25,770 nucleotides of DNA from assembly GCA_019247135.1 (NCBI GenBank), contig JAFAPL010000884.1:1-25770 (forward strand), written 5' to 3'. This DNA comes from Chloroflexota bacterium (GTDB lineage Bacteria > Chloroflexota > UBA6077 > CF-72). How positions within the stretch are numbered: position 1 is the stretch's first letter; each line of letters opens with the position of its first letter. The notes beneath the pieces are model-generated. The model had not been told where the DNA came from, did no database searches, and was given only the letters and a program-made list of their open reading frames with translations. Positions 1 through 7,527 of the stretch are shown here, one piece after another. The translations under genes were made by a program, and so were the position numbers.

Positions 1-504
1 CCAACTGGCGGGTGACCTCGTCGGGCGTGCCACTGACCACGCGCCCTCCCCGCGAGGGCCCGTGAACCGGCGGCGCACGAGCCGCTGGGGGTCGTACGCG
101 ACGGTGATCCCCATGTAGCAGGTGGGTACGATCCGCGGCGGGGTCGCGCCCGATCGCACGGAAATGTCCGTGTAGCACGCCGAGCTTCCACGCGTACTCT
201 TCTGGACTGTAGTAGTCGCAGTTCCACCACTCGGCATGCCGCGCGACCACGCGCAGGGTGCGTCGCTCGCCCGCGCCACCAATCATCGGGGCTGGTGGCG
301 GCGCCGGTCGCGGCAAGCACACTGCCTGGTCGACGCGGTAATGCTTGCCCTGGAAGGTTGCCGCATCCCTCGTCCAGAGCACCGCACGATGGCGGCCGCC
401 TCGTCGAGTTGCTCCACGCGTCTTCTTGCTGCTGGGAACGGGAAGCCGTACGCGCGGTGCTCGGCTTCGGCGTCTCCGGCGCCCAACCCCAGGATGAACC
501 GTCC
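1..504 (-). pseudogene. luciferase-like (LLM, F420-dependent type) monooxygenase remnant, frameshifted, cut by the window edge
   Basis: Read leftward from 504, the translation gives a typical LLM core: GRFILGLGAGDAEAEHR, then AYGFPFPAARRR and EQLDEAAAIVR. Near 391 the frame breaks. In the next frame it continues as LWTRDAATFQGKHYRVDQ, then MIGGAGERRTLRVVARHAE and WWNCDYYSPEEYAWKLG. Near 130 it slips again to a frame reading MGITVAYDPQRLV, and it returns near 30 to VSGTPDEVTRQL. These pieces lie in the order found in LLM-class flavin oxidoreductases. The N-terminal third is missing and is replaced by an unrelated GMC fragment. With at least two or three frame changes this cannot make a functional enzyme. 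The family call is firm; the original substrate cannot be told. Confidence 0.75.
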
Positions 505-778
505 CTAGGTCAGCCCGTCCACACCGCGCACCCGCAGCCGCGGGTCGACCACTGCCAGGTCGTCGACGCCCATGCGAAGGTCCCGATGGCGTGGCTGAAG
601 GTGCTGACTCCCGCGCGGATGAACGCGCGCAGCGCGTCGGGCCCGGCCGTCTCCAGGCCGCCCGATGGCGTCCCGTCCGCGCCAGTTGGCGAAGGCTGGC
701 TGCGTCCGCAGCTCGAGTGGCGGCCTGCTGCACGCCAGCCGCCAGCGTCTCCAGGTCGTACGGCTCGCCGAAATAGTT
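505..778 (-). pseudogene. GMC oxidoreductase C-terminal remnant
   Basis: Leftward translation starts with NYFGEPYDLETLAAGVQQA, matching the PNY-D-L-GV region that opens the GMC C-terminal domain (choline or glucose dehydrogenase family). After one frame change comes LRAFIRAGVSTFSHAIGT, and after another RMGVDDLAVVDPRLRVRGVDG. The latter contains the family's GTCRMG-type signature and the conserved VDPRLRVRGVDGL stretch. The fragment then runs into a TAG at 505-507 and directly into the LLM remnant. The FAD-binding N-terminus and most of the protein are absent. The right edge at about 778 coincides with the start of the IS110 fragment, so the insertion or a later deletion probably removed the rest. 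Confidence 0.7.
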
Positions 779-1394
779 GAGCGAACATCAGCGCTTCCTG
801 TTGGCCGAGCAACTGACGCACTACGACGCGCTCAACCAGGGCATTGATCGCGTCAGCGCCGAGATTGCCAAACGGGTGCGCTCGTCCGAACCAATCATTG
901 AGCGAATAGATGCGATTCCTGGAATCGGGCGCCGAGCAGCCGAGGTCCTGGTCGCCGAGATTGGCACAGACATGAGTTGCTTCCCGAGTGCGGCTCACCT
1001 TGCGTCATGGGCGGGCATCTGTTCCGGCAACAACGAGAGTGCCTGCAAGCGTAAGAGCGGCCGTATCCGACGGAGGAGTCCGTGGCTGCGCACAGCTCTG
1101 GTGGAGGCGGCGCATGCGGCTGTCCGTGCGAAAGACACCTACCTCAGCGCTCACTTCGGTCGTCCGGCGGCCAGGCGCGGTGCCAAAAAGGCATTGGTCG
1201 CGCTAGCTCACTCCATCCTGGCCATCGTTTGGCATCTCCTCCACACGATTGCCAATATGTCGGACCTCGGCACCAACTACTTCGATGAACACGACCGTCA
1301 GGAGGTCGCTCGCCGCCTCGTCAAACGACTCGAGGGCCTTGGCTACCGCGTCGCTCTCGGTACGCCCCCATCAACCGTCGCCCCCGTCGCATAG
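777..1394 (+). pseudogene. IS110-family transposase, C-terminal half only
   Basis: The 205-residue frame opens with TTG right after a TAG and carries the C-terminal transposase domain (Transposase_20) of the IS110/IS116/IS902 group. Visible features are the helix-hairpin-helix-like stretch IDAIPGIGRRAAEVLVAEIG, the conserved HLASWAGICSGNNESACK with the serine typical of the catalytic C-terminal domain, and LRTALVEAAHAAVR. Full IS110 transposases are about 330-420 residues and begin with a RuvC-like DEDD domain, which is missing here. The 5' non-coding end, where IS110-group bridge RNAs are encoded, is therefore also gone. The element should be immobile. Adjacent GMC and LLM debris points to a decay hotspot. 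Confidence 0.85.
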
Positions 1395-1531
1395 GAGCCC
1401 CCACCTGCAGCAGCGACGACAATTTCACAGCACCGGGCCCATTCGATCTGTTCAGCTAATTGGCGAACTGTGGCAATTCGCTCGTCGATCAGTCTCAATG
1501 GCTGGCTGGCGCCTTCTAATTTGAAAGAGGA
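1395..1531. other. non-coding remnant between the IS110 fragment and the metallophosphoesterase
   Basis: This 137-nt stretch is less GC-rich than the surroundings and holds no credible gene. It probably contains the right end of the IS110 element, but I see no clear terminal repeat, as expected for a family that lacks long inverted repeats. No T-rich hairpin terminator for the leftward operon that ends at 1532 is evident. Confidence 0.4.
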
Positions 1532-2515
1532 TCAGGTCAATTGACTGTCCACGATCACGGGCGCGCCGGATTGCTGCACGAACGCCACCTCACGAATGCC
1601 GAGCGTGGATAACAGCTGGTCAGGCACCACGCGCAGCGGACCAGGCGCCGGGGCTGTACCAGGCGACGGCTGCGGGTAGGCGGTGCCCGCGGCGGTGTGG
1701 AAGGTGATGTTTCCTTCCACTTTCTGCAACACCTGGTGGATATGCCCGTTCAGGACGGTCACCGAGCCGAACCGGCGCAGCTCGACCAGTGCCTGTTCCG
1801 CGTCCGTCGTCGCCCAGCCCCAGGTCGGGTACAGCGCCCACAATGGTACGTGCGCGTACACGACCACCGGTGTGCTGGCGCTGAGTGGAGCGAGATCAGC
1901 CTTCAGCCAGTCCAACTGCTCCTGCCCGAGCACACCAAAGCCACCGGCTTTGAGGTTCCACACATTGATCAGACCAACGAAGTGCACGCCCTTGTAGTCG
2001 AAGCTCCGCCAACCATTGCCTGTCGTGCCCTGACCGAAACGACTCAAGTACGCCTGACCGTTGTCCACGAAGGTGTCGTGCTCGCCCGGCACGTAGAACG
2101 CCTGGTCGACCTTCGCGCCCTTCAGGATCTGGTCCACGGTGTCGTACTGATCGGGTCTCGAGAGATGGCTCACATCGCCGGTGTGAAGCACCAACGCTGG
2201 CCGGGTCCGAAGCCGTCCAATCTGGTTGACGGCATGCTGAAAGGTGCCCGTCACATCCATGTTCGGAATGGCGTTGAACCCGATGTGGCTGTCGCTGACC
2301 TGGACGAAGGTAAAGCTCCCCTGGTCCTGGTTGCCGGCCTGCGGCAGGGCGCACGAGGAGAGGATCCCGCCAGCGACGGTCCACACGACGCCGGTGCCCG
2401 CCCAGGCCATGCACTTGAGAAACCCGCGGCGGTCGACACCGTCGCCGTGGTCGGCCGCGGCGCTTATGTTCTCGAGGGGGTTGGCAATGTGATCGTGATC
2501 ATGGTTGTGAGTCAT
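1532..2515 (-). CDS. Tat-exported calcineurin-like metallophosphoesterase
   Basis: A 327-residue phosphoesterase predicted to act outside the cytoplasmic membrane. The N-terminus is His/Asp-rich (HNHDHDH), followed by a twin-arginine signal DRRGFLKC around residues 29-34 and a hydrophobic segment ending in ILSSC, possibly a lipobox. Metallophosphatase motifs occur in order: DSH (75-77), GD (113-114), GEHD (144-147), AHVPL (221-225) and GHIH (257-260). The usual GNHD asparagine, a metal ligand, is glutamate here. Spacing resembles the Icc/CpdA-like class, but no substrate can be assigned. The start is set by AAGGAG seven bases upstream; that site overlaps the stop of the copper protein gene 12 nt away, so the two are very likely co-translated. 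It appears to be the last gene of a leftward operon. Confidence 0.9.
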   Translation of the reverse strand: MTHNHDHDHIANPLENISAAADHGDGVDRRGFLKCMAWAGTGVVWTVAGGILSSCALPQAGNQDQGSFTFVQVSDSHIGFNAIPNMDVTGTFQHAVNQIGRLRTRPALVLHTGDVSHLSRPDQYDTVDQILKGAKVDQAFYVPGEHDTFVDNGQAYLSRFGQGTTGNGWRSFDYKGVHFVGLINVWNLKAGGFGVLGQEQLDWLKADLAPLSASTPVVVYAHVPLWALYPTWGWATTDAEQALVELRRFGSVTVLNGHIHQVLQKVEGNITFHTAAGTAYPQPSPGTAPAPGPLRVVPDQLLSTLGIREVAFVQQSGAPVIVDSQLT

Positions 2516-2527
2516 ATCGCGGCTCCT

Positions 2528-2986
2528 TTACTGGACCGTCACACGGCCAGTCATAAAGGGATGGATAGAACAGAAGTAGGTGTAGGTACCTGGCTGCGTG
2601 AAGGTGAAGGAGAACGTGTCTCCCGTCTCGAGGGCCTTGGAGCCGAACGTGTTGTCCGAAGCGGTGACCGTGTGCTCCACGTCGTCATTGTTTGTCCAGG
2701 TGACCGTGGCCCCCGAACCGACGGTGAGGTCGGCGGGTGTGAAGTTGAAGTTCTCGATGGTGAGCCGCGGACCACCAGGTGCGTTCGGGTCGGCGACGGC
2801 GAGCGGCTTGGCCGGCGGAACAGTGGCGACGGCCGAGGGCGGCACCGGGGTTGGCAGGCCGGTGGTTGCTGCAAGCCCGGACGGGGCGCAGGCAGCAGCC
2901 ATCAGCGGCAACAACACGAACGCGACGCCCGCCACCGCGAGACTACGCCAGCGTGAGCGGTGGCGGACAGGATGCGACAGGTCCAT
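2528..2986 (-). CDS. cupredoxin (plastocyanin/amicyanin-like) lipoprotein
   Basis: A 152-residue blue-copper protein. The signal segment ends in LLPLMAAAC, a plausible lipobox, so it is probably anchored outside the membrane by the Cys. A Pro/Ala/Val-rich linker follows, then a single cupredoxin domain (about 65-152). The type-1 copper ligands are all visible: His105 in EHTV, and Cys139, His142 and Met145 in CSIHPFM. The frame is open upstream to 3109, but ATG at 2986 is chosen because AAGGAG lies seven bases before it and the signal peptide begins there. Likely role: a single-electron carrier. Its neighbours are a second cupredoxin gene and a Rieske/cytochrome b cluster, which makes it a candidate partner of that complex (inference). 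Confidence 0.9.
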   Translation of the reverse strand: MDLSHPVRHRSRWRSLAVAGVAFVLLPLMAAACAPSGLAATTGLPTPVPPSAVATVPPAKPLAVADPNAPGGPRLTIENFNFTPADLTVGSGATVTWTNNDDVEHTVTASDNTFGSKALETGDTFSFTFTQPGTYTYFCSIHPFMTGRVTVQ

Positions 2987-3108
2987 AGCAATCTCCTTGT
3001 CGACTTGCATACGGGTGGAGTCCAGGTCGGCTCCGATCCGCCGATACATACACCGACACTGACAGTCCGGATGGTTGGGCGAAGTTGAGCCGGTCACGCC
3101 GCGCGGCA

Positions 3109-4068
3109 TCAGACCGGCGGCTCGATCGAGATCGGAGCATCGAAGTCGGTGTACTGGTGCTCCATAAAGTGTCCCTGGGCTCGCATCGAGGCATGCCGAA
3201 CCAGACCGCTCCCGTCTGCCGATAACCGGAACCAGACCGGCGTTTGGCCGACATCCAGAAAGAACGACAGCAGGCGCGTCTCAACTCCGTCGAGCGTCTC
3301 GGCATCCACCACATGGACACCGACGTAGCTGCCGCCGAACTTCGGTAGGTCCCAGACGAAGCTGGGCACCGGGGGACTCGTGCCGGAGTCCTCCGCCTGC
3401 CAGTTGCCCGAGTCGACCTGGCGCGTGTACCGCGTCGGACCGATCCATACGGTGGTGGCTCCGTTGCTGGGAGTCAGCTGCATTCGGTCGGGCGCCTCGA
3501 AGAGGTATGCCGCCTGCAGGAGGGGCATGGCCGGGCCAAGTGTCTCGTCCACGTGATAGGTGTGCAATTGATGCATCCGGTTCTGGACCTGCTGCAGCAA
3601 CCCTGTTCCATCGGGTGCGGGCAGCGATGGCAGGTCGAACGATGCCGTGGCACCACTGGTCCCGCCAGCCGTCACGTCGATCCGCTCCCCACCGGACAGA
3701 CTTACGTTCGCGGCGCGACAGGTGCCCGAGCAGGTATCGAGTGCGATAGGCTGGCCTGCCACGGTCATGCTCACTGGCACGTCCGCCGCGGCTTCGGGAC
3801 CCTGCAGCGGCAGTACGTACACGAGCAGCGTGTTCGGCCCTGGTTGAGCTGGACGAATCGTGAGCCCGACCAGTACCGTGCCTGCGCTGTCACCGAACGT
3901 CAGGTCGTCTGCCCGCGGCAGTGCGGGGCTCGGGACCGCTGCGCTGGTCACGGAGGTTGCTGGAGTCCCCGACACAGGTGCCACGGTGGACGCGCCTGAG
4001 AGAACGCTCAGGCCGACAACTGCAATACTGGAAGCAAAGAACGCCACAACGGGAAGTCGCGCGGACAT
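3109..4068 (-). CDS. secreted protein with CopC/CopD-extracellular-like beta domain, function unknown
   Basis: About 319 residues. An N-terminal signal segment (VVAFFASSIAVVGLSVL) is followed by an Ala/Ser/Thr/Pro-rich stretch. Next comes a beta-rich domain containing VGLTIRPAQPGPNTLLVYV, reminiscent of the PGPN-containing extracellular segment of CopD-type copper proteins. The C-terminal half begins QNRMHQLHTYHVDETLG, contains many aromatic strands, and looks like a LolA/outer-membrane-carrier-type lipid-binding fold; this second comparison is weak. ATG at 4068 is chosen; an in-frame GTG at 4086 is the alternative, and neither has a clear ribosome site. It lies between an ECF sigma factor gene (upstream) and a cupredoxin gene (downstream) on the same strand, so a role in envelope copper handling is plausible but not shown. 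Confidence 0.7.
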   Translation of the reverse strand: MSARLPVVAFFASSIAVVGLSVLSGASTVAPVSGTPATSVTSAAVPSPALPRADDLTFGDSAGTVLVGLTIRPAQPGPNTLLVYVLPLQGPEAAADVPVSMTVAGQPIALDTCSGTCRAANVSLSGGERIDVTAGGTSGATASFDLPSLPAPDGTGLLQQVQNRMHQLHTYHVDETLGPAMPLLQAAYLFEAPDRMQLTPSNGATTVWIGPTRYTRQVDSGNWQAEDSGTSPPVPSFVWDLPKFGGSYVGVHVVDAETLDGVETRLLSFFLDVGQTPVWFRLSADGSGLVRHASMRAQGHFMEHQYTDFDAPISIEPPV

Positions 4069-4158
4069 GACTGACGGTTGATACACCGTCGCTTGTTCAC
4101 CGGATTTGAATTCGCACGCTGCCCATCGCAGCTTTGCAAAGCCTGGAGCAAGCGGGCA

Positions 4159-4776
4159 TCACCACGGCAACTCCAGGGACACCAGCTCCACTCGCAACTT
4201 GAGTAAGCCACTGCGAATGCGAGTCTTGGTGGTGCCGAGCGGAACGCGGAGCGCTCTGGCCACCTCCCGGTGCGTGAGCTCATCCAGGAATGCCAGCGCC
4301 ACTGCCTCGCGTTGGAGTTGGGGCAGCGTGCCCACGGCGCCCCTCACGGCCGTCCGTCGCTCATCGACGACCAGCTGGTCTGCCACGTCAGGCGCCTGAT
4401 CGGGCAGGGCGTTGAGTAGGACTCCCTCCGGGTCCGCGTCTGGCTCAGGCCGGGACCGCCTGCGCCGCAGTTCGTTGATGGTCTGCCGACGCGCGATCTG
4501 CACGACCCATGCTCGGAAGGTGCCTCGGCGACGGTCGAAATCGTGCGCGTGACGCCAGACAGTCAGGAAGACGTCCTGGACAATCTCCTCCGCGGCCGGG
4601 CGACCGACCTGCCGCGCAGCCAGGCTGGTCAGCAGCGGTCCGTAACGCTCTTGCAGGACCTCGAGTGCCTCGTGGCGGCCTTGGGCGAGCTGCCGCACGA
4701 GGTCTTCGTCAGGCACCGGGTGTGCATCAATCGCTGCCACGTGGACCAGCCTACGGACGTGTGTCCGCGCAGCCAT
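4159..4776 (-). CDS. ECF-type RNA polymerase sigma factor
   Basis: A 205-residue group-4 sigma factor. Region 2 is recognisable in LAARQVGRPAAEEIVQDVF followed by LTVWRHAHDFDRRRGTFRAW and ARRQTINELRRRR, the -10 recognition part. Region 4 is VGTLPQLQREAVALAFLDE followed by the helix-turn-helix LTHREVARALRVPLGTTKTR. The frame is open upstream to 5013, but ATG at 4776 is the only start that gives a normal-length ECF protein, and the terminator of the next gene lies inside the upstream extension. No anti-sigma gene with a zinc-binding or transmembrane ASD domain is seen beside it. The genes downstream on the same strand encode envelope copper proteins, which suggests it controls that operon. Confidence 0.88.
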   Translation of the reverse strand: MAARTHVRRLVHVAAIDAHPVPDEDLVRQLAQGRHEALEVLQERYGPLLTSLAARQVGRPAAEEIVQDVFLTVWRHAHDFDRRRGTFRAWVVQIARRQTINELRRRRSRPEPDADPEGVLLNALPDQAPDVADQLVVDERRTAVRGAVGTLPQLQREAVALAFLDELTHREVARALRVPLGTTKTRIRSGLLKLRVELVSLELPW

Positions 4777-4836
4777 CGAGGCAACCCCCCAAATTTGGTC
4801 CTGCTGGTCCGCAAGCGTATGCGGGATTTCCCTCAC

Positions 4837-4875
4837 AAAAAAACAGACGGAGTGTGGTGGTTGGCCACACTCCGT
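4837..4875 (-). terminator. Rho-independent terminator of the propeller-cupredoxin gene
   Basis: An 11-bp perfect stem, 4847-4857 paired with 4865-4875 (ACGGAGTGTGG and its complement), has a 7-nt loop. On the leftward transcript it is followed after three bases by a run of seven U (A-run at 4837-4843). It lies 18 bases after the stop of the gene ending at 4893 and before the sigma factor start at 4776, so it separates the two transcription units. Confidence 0.92.
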
Positions 4876-4892
4876 GCGCGGTGAAGAGATAG

Positions 4893-6257
4893 CTACTGCA
4901 CGACGACCGTGCCGCGGATGAACGGATGAATCGTGCAGCGATAAGCGTACGTGCCGGGCTGGGAGAACGTCGTGGTGAACGTGGTATTCGGCGCCACGTT
5001 GCCGGAGTCCCACACCTTGTCGTCACTGGTGACCGTGTGGGTGACAGGATCGCTATTGGTCCACGTAATCGACTGTCCAGCGGAGATGGTGATCGTAACC
5101 GGCACGAAGGCGAACTTGGCGATACTCACACTCGTCTGACCCTGCGGAGCGGCGGCCGCTGGCGCCGGAGCCTGGGGCGCAGGAGTCGGGTTGGCCGGTG
5201 CGGCCGCTGGCTGGCCTGTGGCGCTGACCGGCACTTTGCCCGACTGGACCACGATCTTACGCGGTGCATTGCCGACGGGGATCGTACCCGTCACGCTACT
5301 GCTGGCCAGATCGACCACGGAAACGTTGTTGGAGACTTCGTTGGTCACGTACGCGAAGTGGTTGTCCGAGGTGGCACCAATCCAGTGCGGCATGTCGCCC
5401 ACCTTCACCGTGCCCATGCTGGCGTAGCTGTCCGGGTCGAACAGGTCGAGTTCGCCCGGTCCCTGGGCGACGACCATGCCCAGCTTGCCATCCGGCGTGA
5501 ACAACGGATGGTGCGGCGAGGCGCCCGTGGGGATCTGTGTCACGATCTGGTTGGTGGCCCGGTCCAGGACCAGGACCGCGTCGATGCCGGCTTCGGTAAA
5601 GAAGACCTCCTGCCCGTCCGGGCTGACGTTGAGAGCCCGCGGCGTGTGGTCGAGCGGGACGGATCCCGTCTCGCTGCCGCTCGGGATATCGATGATCGCC
5701 AGCGCCGTGGAACCCGCCTTCTGACTGGCTGCGTAGGCGGTCTGTCCGTCGGCGGTGATAGCCAGGTTGTGAGGTTGGGGCACGGGCACCGTCCAGACCA
5801 CCTGGTTGCTGCTGGTGTCGATCGCTTCGACCTGGTCGGTGCCAAAGCCGGCCACCAGGACGCGCTTACCGTCGGGCGTGATGGCCAGGCCATGCGGCAT
5901 CGTGCCGACGTCGATGGTCGAGCTGACTTCGTCAGTGGCTGTGTTGATGAGCGAGACCGTCGAGTCGCCGTCGCTGCTCGCGTAGACCCACTTGTTGTCG
6001 GGCGTGATCACCAGTCCATGCGGACCGGTCGGGATGGGGATGGTCTTGGTCACCTGGTTGGTGGCCGTGTCGATCACGGCGACGGTGTTGTCGCCAAACA
6101 AACCGACGTATGCTTTTGGCGCAAGAGCGGCGGCTTGTGCCAGGCCGGGTAGCACACCGCCGCCGGTGATCACGGCCACTGCCAGAACCGACGTGCTGAC
6201 GGCTGCCGCTCGCACTGCACGGCGAGAACGCGGAAGGGGGAGTCCGAAGATTGACAT
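4893..6257 (-). CDS. secreted YVTN beta-propeller protein with C-terminal cupredoxin domain
   Basis: A 454-residue fusion. A signal peptide covers residues 1-43 (RSRRAVRAAAV, then a hydrophobic stretch to GLAQAAA). About seven YVTN/40-residue propeller blades follow, with repeats such as NTVAVIDTATNQV, PHGLVITPD and PHGLAITPDGKRV. An Ala/Pro-rich linker (about 345-370) leads to a cupredoxin domain. Copper ligands are visible as His407, Cys441 and His444 in CTIHPF. The usual axial Met position (447) is Ile, unlike the paralogous domain encoded at 2528-2986. The ribosome site GGAGGA precedes the ATG by about eight bases. The gene is monocistronic, with its own terminator, and is divergent from the cytochrome cluster. 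Likely role: an extracytoplasmic copper protein, possibly redox-active or copper-binding; the enzymatic role is unknown. Confidence 0.92.
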   Translation of the reverse strand: MSIFGLPLPRSRRAVRAAAVSTSVLAVAVITGGGVLPGLAQAAALAPKAYVGLFGDNTVAVIDTATNQVTKTIPIPTGPHGLVITPDNKWVYASSDGDSTVSLINTATDEVSSTIDVGTMPHGLAITPDGKRVLVAGFGTDQVEAIDTSSNQVVWTVPVPQPHNLAITADGQTAYAASQKAGSTALAIIDIPSGSETGSVPLDHTPRALNVSPDGQEVFFTEAGIDAVLVLDRATNQIVTQIPTGASPHHPLFTPDGKLGMVVAQGPGELDLFDPDSYASMGTVKVGDMPHWIGATSDNHFAYVTNEVSNNVSVVDLASSSVTGTIPVGNAPRKIVVQSGKVPVSATGQPAAAPANPTPAPQAPAPAAAAPQGQTSVSIAKFAFVPVTITISAGQSITWTNSDPVTHTVTSDDKVWDSGNVAPNTTFTTTFSQPGTYAYRCTIHPFIRGTVVVQ

Positions 6258-6292
6258 GCGTGCTGTCCTCCGGTGGCTTCAACTGATCGGAA

Positions 6293-6320
6293 GCACCACT
6301 TCGCATCAACGACGTGGTGC
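6293..6320. promoter_or_regulatory. inverted repeat in the divergent promoter region 6258-6502
   Basis: GCACCAC (6293-6299) and GTGGTGC (6314-6320) form perfect 7-bp arms separated by 14 nt. The repeat lies 36 nt upstream of the leftward propeller gene, inside the 245-nt region that also drives the rightward cytochrome cluster. It may be an operator. Further right, GGAACA near 6404 and GGAACG near 6451 resemble ECF -35 boxes for rightward transcription, but no convincing -10 match could be fixed. Confidence 0.35.
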
Positions 6321-6502
6321 GATGGTCCCTCCGCCATGCCTTACTACACCACCTGCGTGCGTTTGGATTGCGGCCGGTAATCAGGCGCTCGCAGGCGGAT
6401 CAAGGAACATCCGGTTCGACGCCGGAGGTGTATTAGCAGCCGAATCACGCGGAACGGGTACGTGCCGCGTGAGCATCCCTCCAGTAGCCGGAGACCTCAG
6501 CT

Positions 6503-6955
6503 ATGCACAATTCCCTCCGTGTCCCTCTTGGGGCACTCGCCGCGGCGGTGGTTCTGGCAGTTGTTACCGGCCTGACTGTCATGGCGCGTGTCGGTGGCGA
6601 TCCAGCACTGACGGAGCTGCAGATTGGCGCGACGGCCTGGTCGCTCGCGCTCGGTCTGTTCGGGCTCCAGGGCATCGTTTCGGTGGTCGTAGAAGGTCGA
6701 CAGCTCGCGCCGAGCACCATCCAACCGCACCTCAGCAATTGGGTAAGCGCAGCGATCACCGTCCTCTCTGTTGTGTTGTTTGGCCTCGCCGGTGGCACCG
6801 GGCTGGCCATTGTCTCAGGCCAGCCGACGGCCCTTATTGGCTCGGCTGCGGGCGCCGGCTGCCTCGTCCTCGGACTTCTGCTGCTGTTCTACAAGGAGGC
6901 CTTTGTCGGCCATGAAGCACATCTTGAACCCCGATATGACGGTGTCCCGTGGTGA
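6503..6955 (+). CDS. small four-helix membrane protein of a Rieske/cytochrome b cluster
   Basis: A 150-residue protein with about four hydrophobic helices: LGALAAAVVLAVVTGLTV, WSLALGLFGLQGIVSVVV, WVSAAITVLSVVLFGLAG and GCLVLGLLLLFYKEAFVG. It has a short polar C-tail. I do not recognise a named family. It overlaps the Rieske gene by 44 nt and heads a rightward cluster with it and cytochrome b, so it is probably a subunit or assembly partner of that quinol-oxidising complex. The start ATG follows a weak GGAGACC site (about 10 bases upstream). No heme-binding CXXCH and no metal motif is present, so it does not replace cytochrome c1 or f. Confidence 0.75.
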   Translation: MHNSLRVPLGALAAAVVLAVVTGLTVMARVGGDPALTELQIGATAWSLALGLFGLQGIVSVVVEGRQLAPSTIQPHLSNWVSAAITVLSVVLFGLAGGTGLAIVSGQPTALIGSAAGAGCLVLGLLLLFYKEAFVGHEAHLEPRYDGVPW

Positions 6956-7517
6956 GCGCGACCCGGACGCCGTCGCGGATCATCGGAGCAGCCGTCGGAC
7001 GCTGCTCGGCTGGATGGTGGGGATCGCCGCGGGCGCATTCGCGGTGAGTTTCGGCGTGCCAGCCGCTGCGCTCAAATCGCTCATGGTCGAGAAGCCGCTC
7101 ATTGCCACCGGCGACGTGCTCACGTATGCGGATGCGACGACCGGTGGCCAGCCCGGGCAGCCGTTCAAAGCCGCGGACCTGCCCGTCAATGGCTCGGTCC
7201 AGCTCTTTCCGATCGGCAAGAACGCCAACCAGGACAACCTGGTGCAGCTGGTGCGCATCGCCCCGGGTAACGCGGTGGCCGGTCTGGTGGCCTACAGCGC
7301 CATCTGCACCCACCTGGGCTGCGCCGTCAACCAGAAGCTCAACCGCGACAACCTCATTCTGTGTCCGTGTCACGGCAGCATGTACGACCCGGCGAGTCAT
7401 GCGGCGGTCCGCCGTGGCCCGACAGATCGAGCGCTGCCGGAGCTGCCCATCGCCGACGGCCCGAACGGTACCGTCGTTGCCACCGGCGTGTTCGACGGCC
7501 CCATCGGTCCGCAGTAG
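6912..7517 (+). CDS. Rieske [2Fe-2S] iron-sulfur protein of a bc1/b6f-type complex
   Basis: A 201-residue Rieske subunit. A twin-arginine signal (SSRRTLLG, residues 26-33) leads into the membrane anchor (about 31-55). The soluble cluster domain has both canonical boxes: CTHLGC (132-137) and CPCHGS (151-156). Predicted Fe ligands are Cys132, His134, Cys151 and His154, with Cys137-Cys153 as the stabilising disulfide. It accepts electrons from quinol at the cytochrome b Qo site and passes them to an outside carrier. The frame is open upstream inside the preceding gene. ATG at 6912 is chosen because AAGGAGG lies about 11 bases before it and the protein then has normal length. It is followed ten bases later by cytochrome b. 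Confidence 0.95.
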   Translation: MKHILNPDMTVSRGERDPDAVADHRSSRRTLLGWMVGIAAGAFAVSFGVPAAALKSLMVEKPLIATGDVLTYADATTGGQPGQPFKAADLPVNGSVQLFPIGKNANQDNLVQLVRIAPGNAVAGLVAYSAICTHLGCAVNQKLNRDNLILCPCHGSMYDPASHAAVRRGPTDRALPELPIADGPNGTVVATGVFDGPIGPQ

Positions 7518-7527
7518 GCAGCCCGCC

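Noticed and set aside
1230..1260. CCACACG inside the transposase fragment as another regulon element
   Set aside because: No further CACG follows at 11-bp steps and there is no decamer.
1697..2956. A 419-residue rightward open frame opposite the metallophosphoesterase and cupredoxin genes
   Set aside because: It is antisense to two genes with clear motifs and shows only Arg/Gly/Val-rich filler typical of GC-rich shadow frames.
2987..3109. N-terminal extension of the cupredoxin lipoprotein
   Set aside because: The AAGGAG site and signal peptide fix the start at 2986.
4926..6152. A 408-residue rightward open frame opposite the propeller-cupredoxin gene
   Set aside because: Antisense shadow; the leftward strand has signal peptide, propeller repeats, copper ligands and a terminator.
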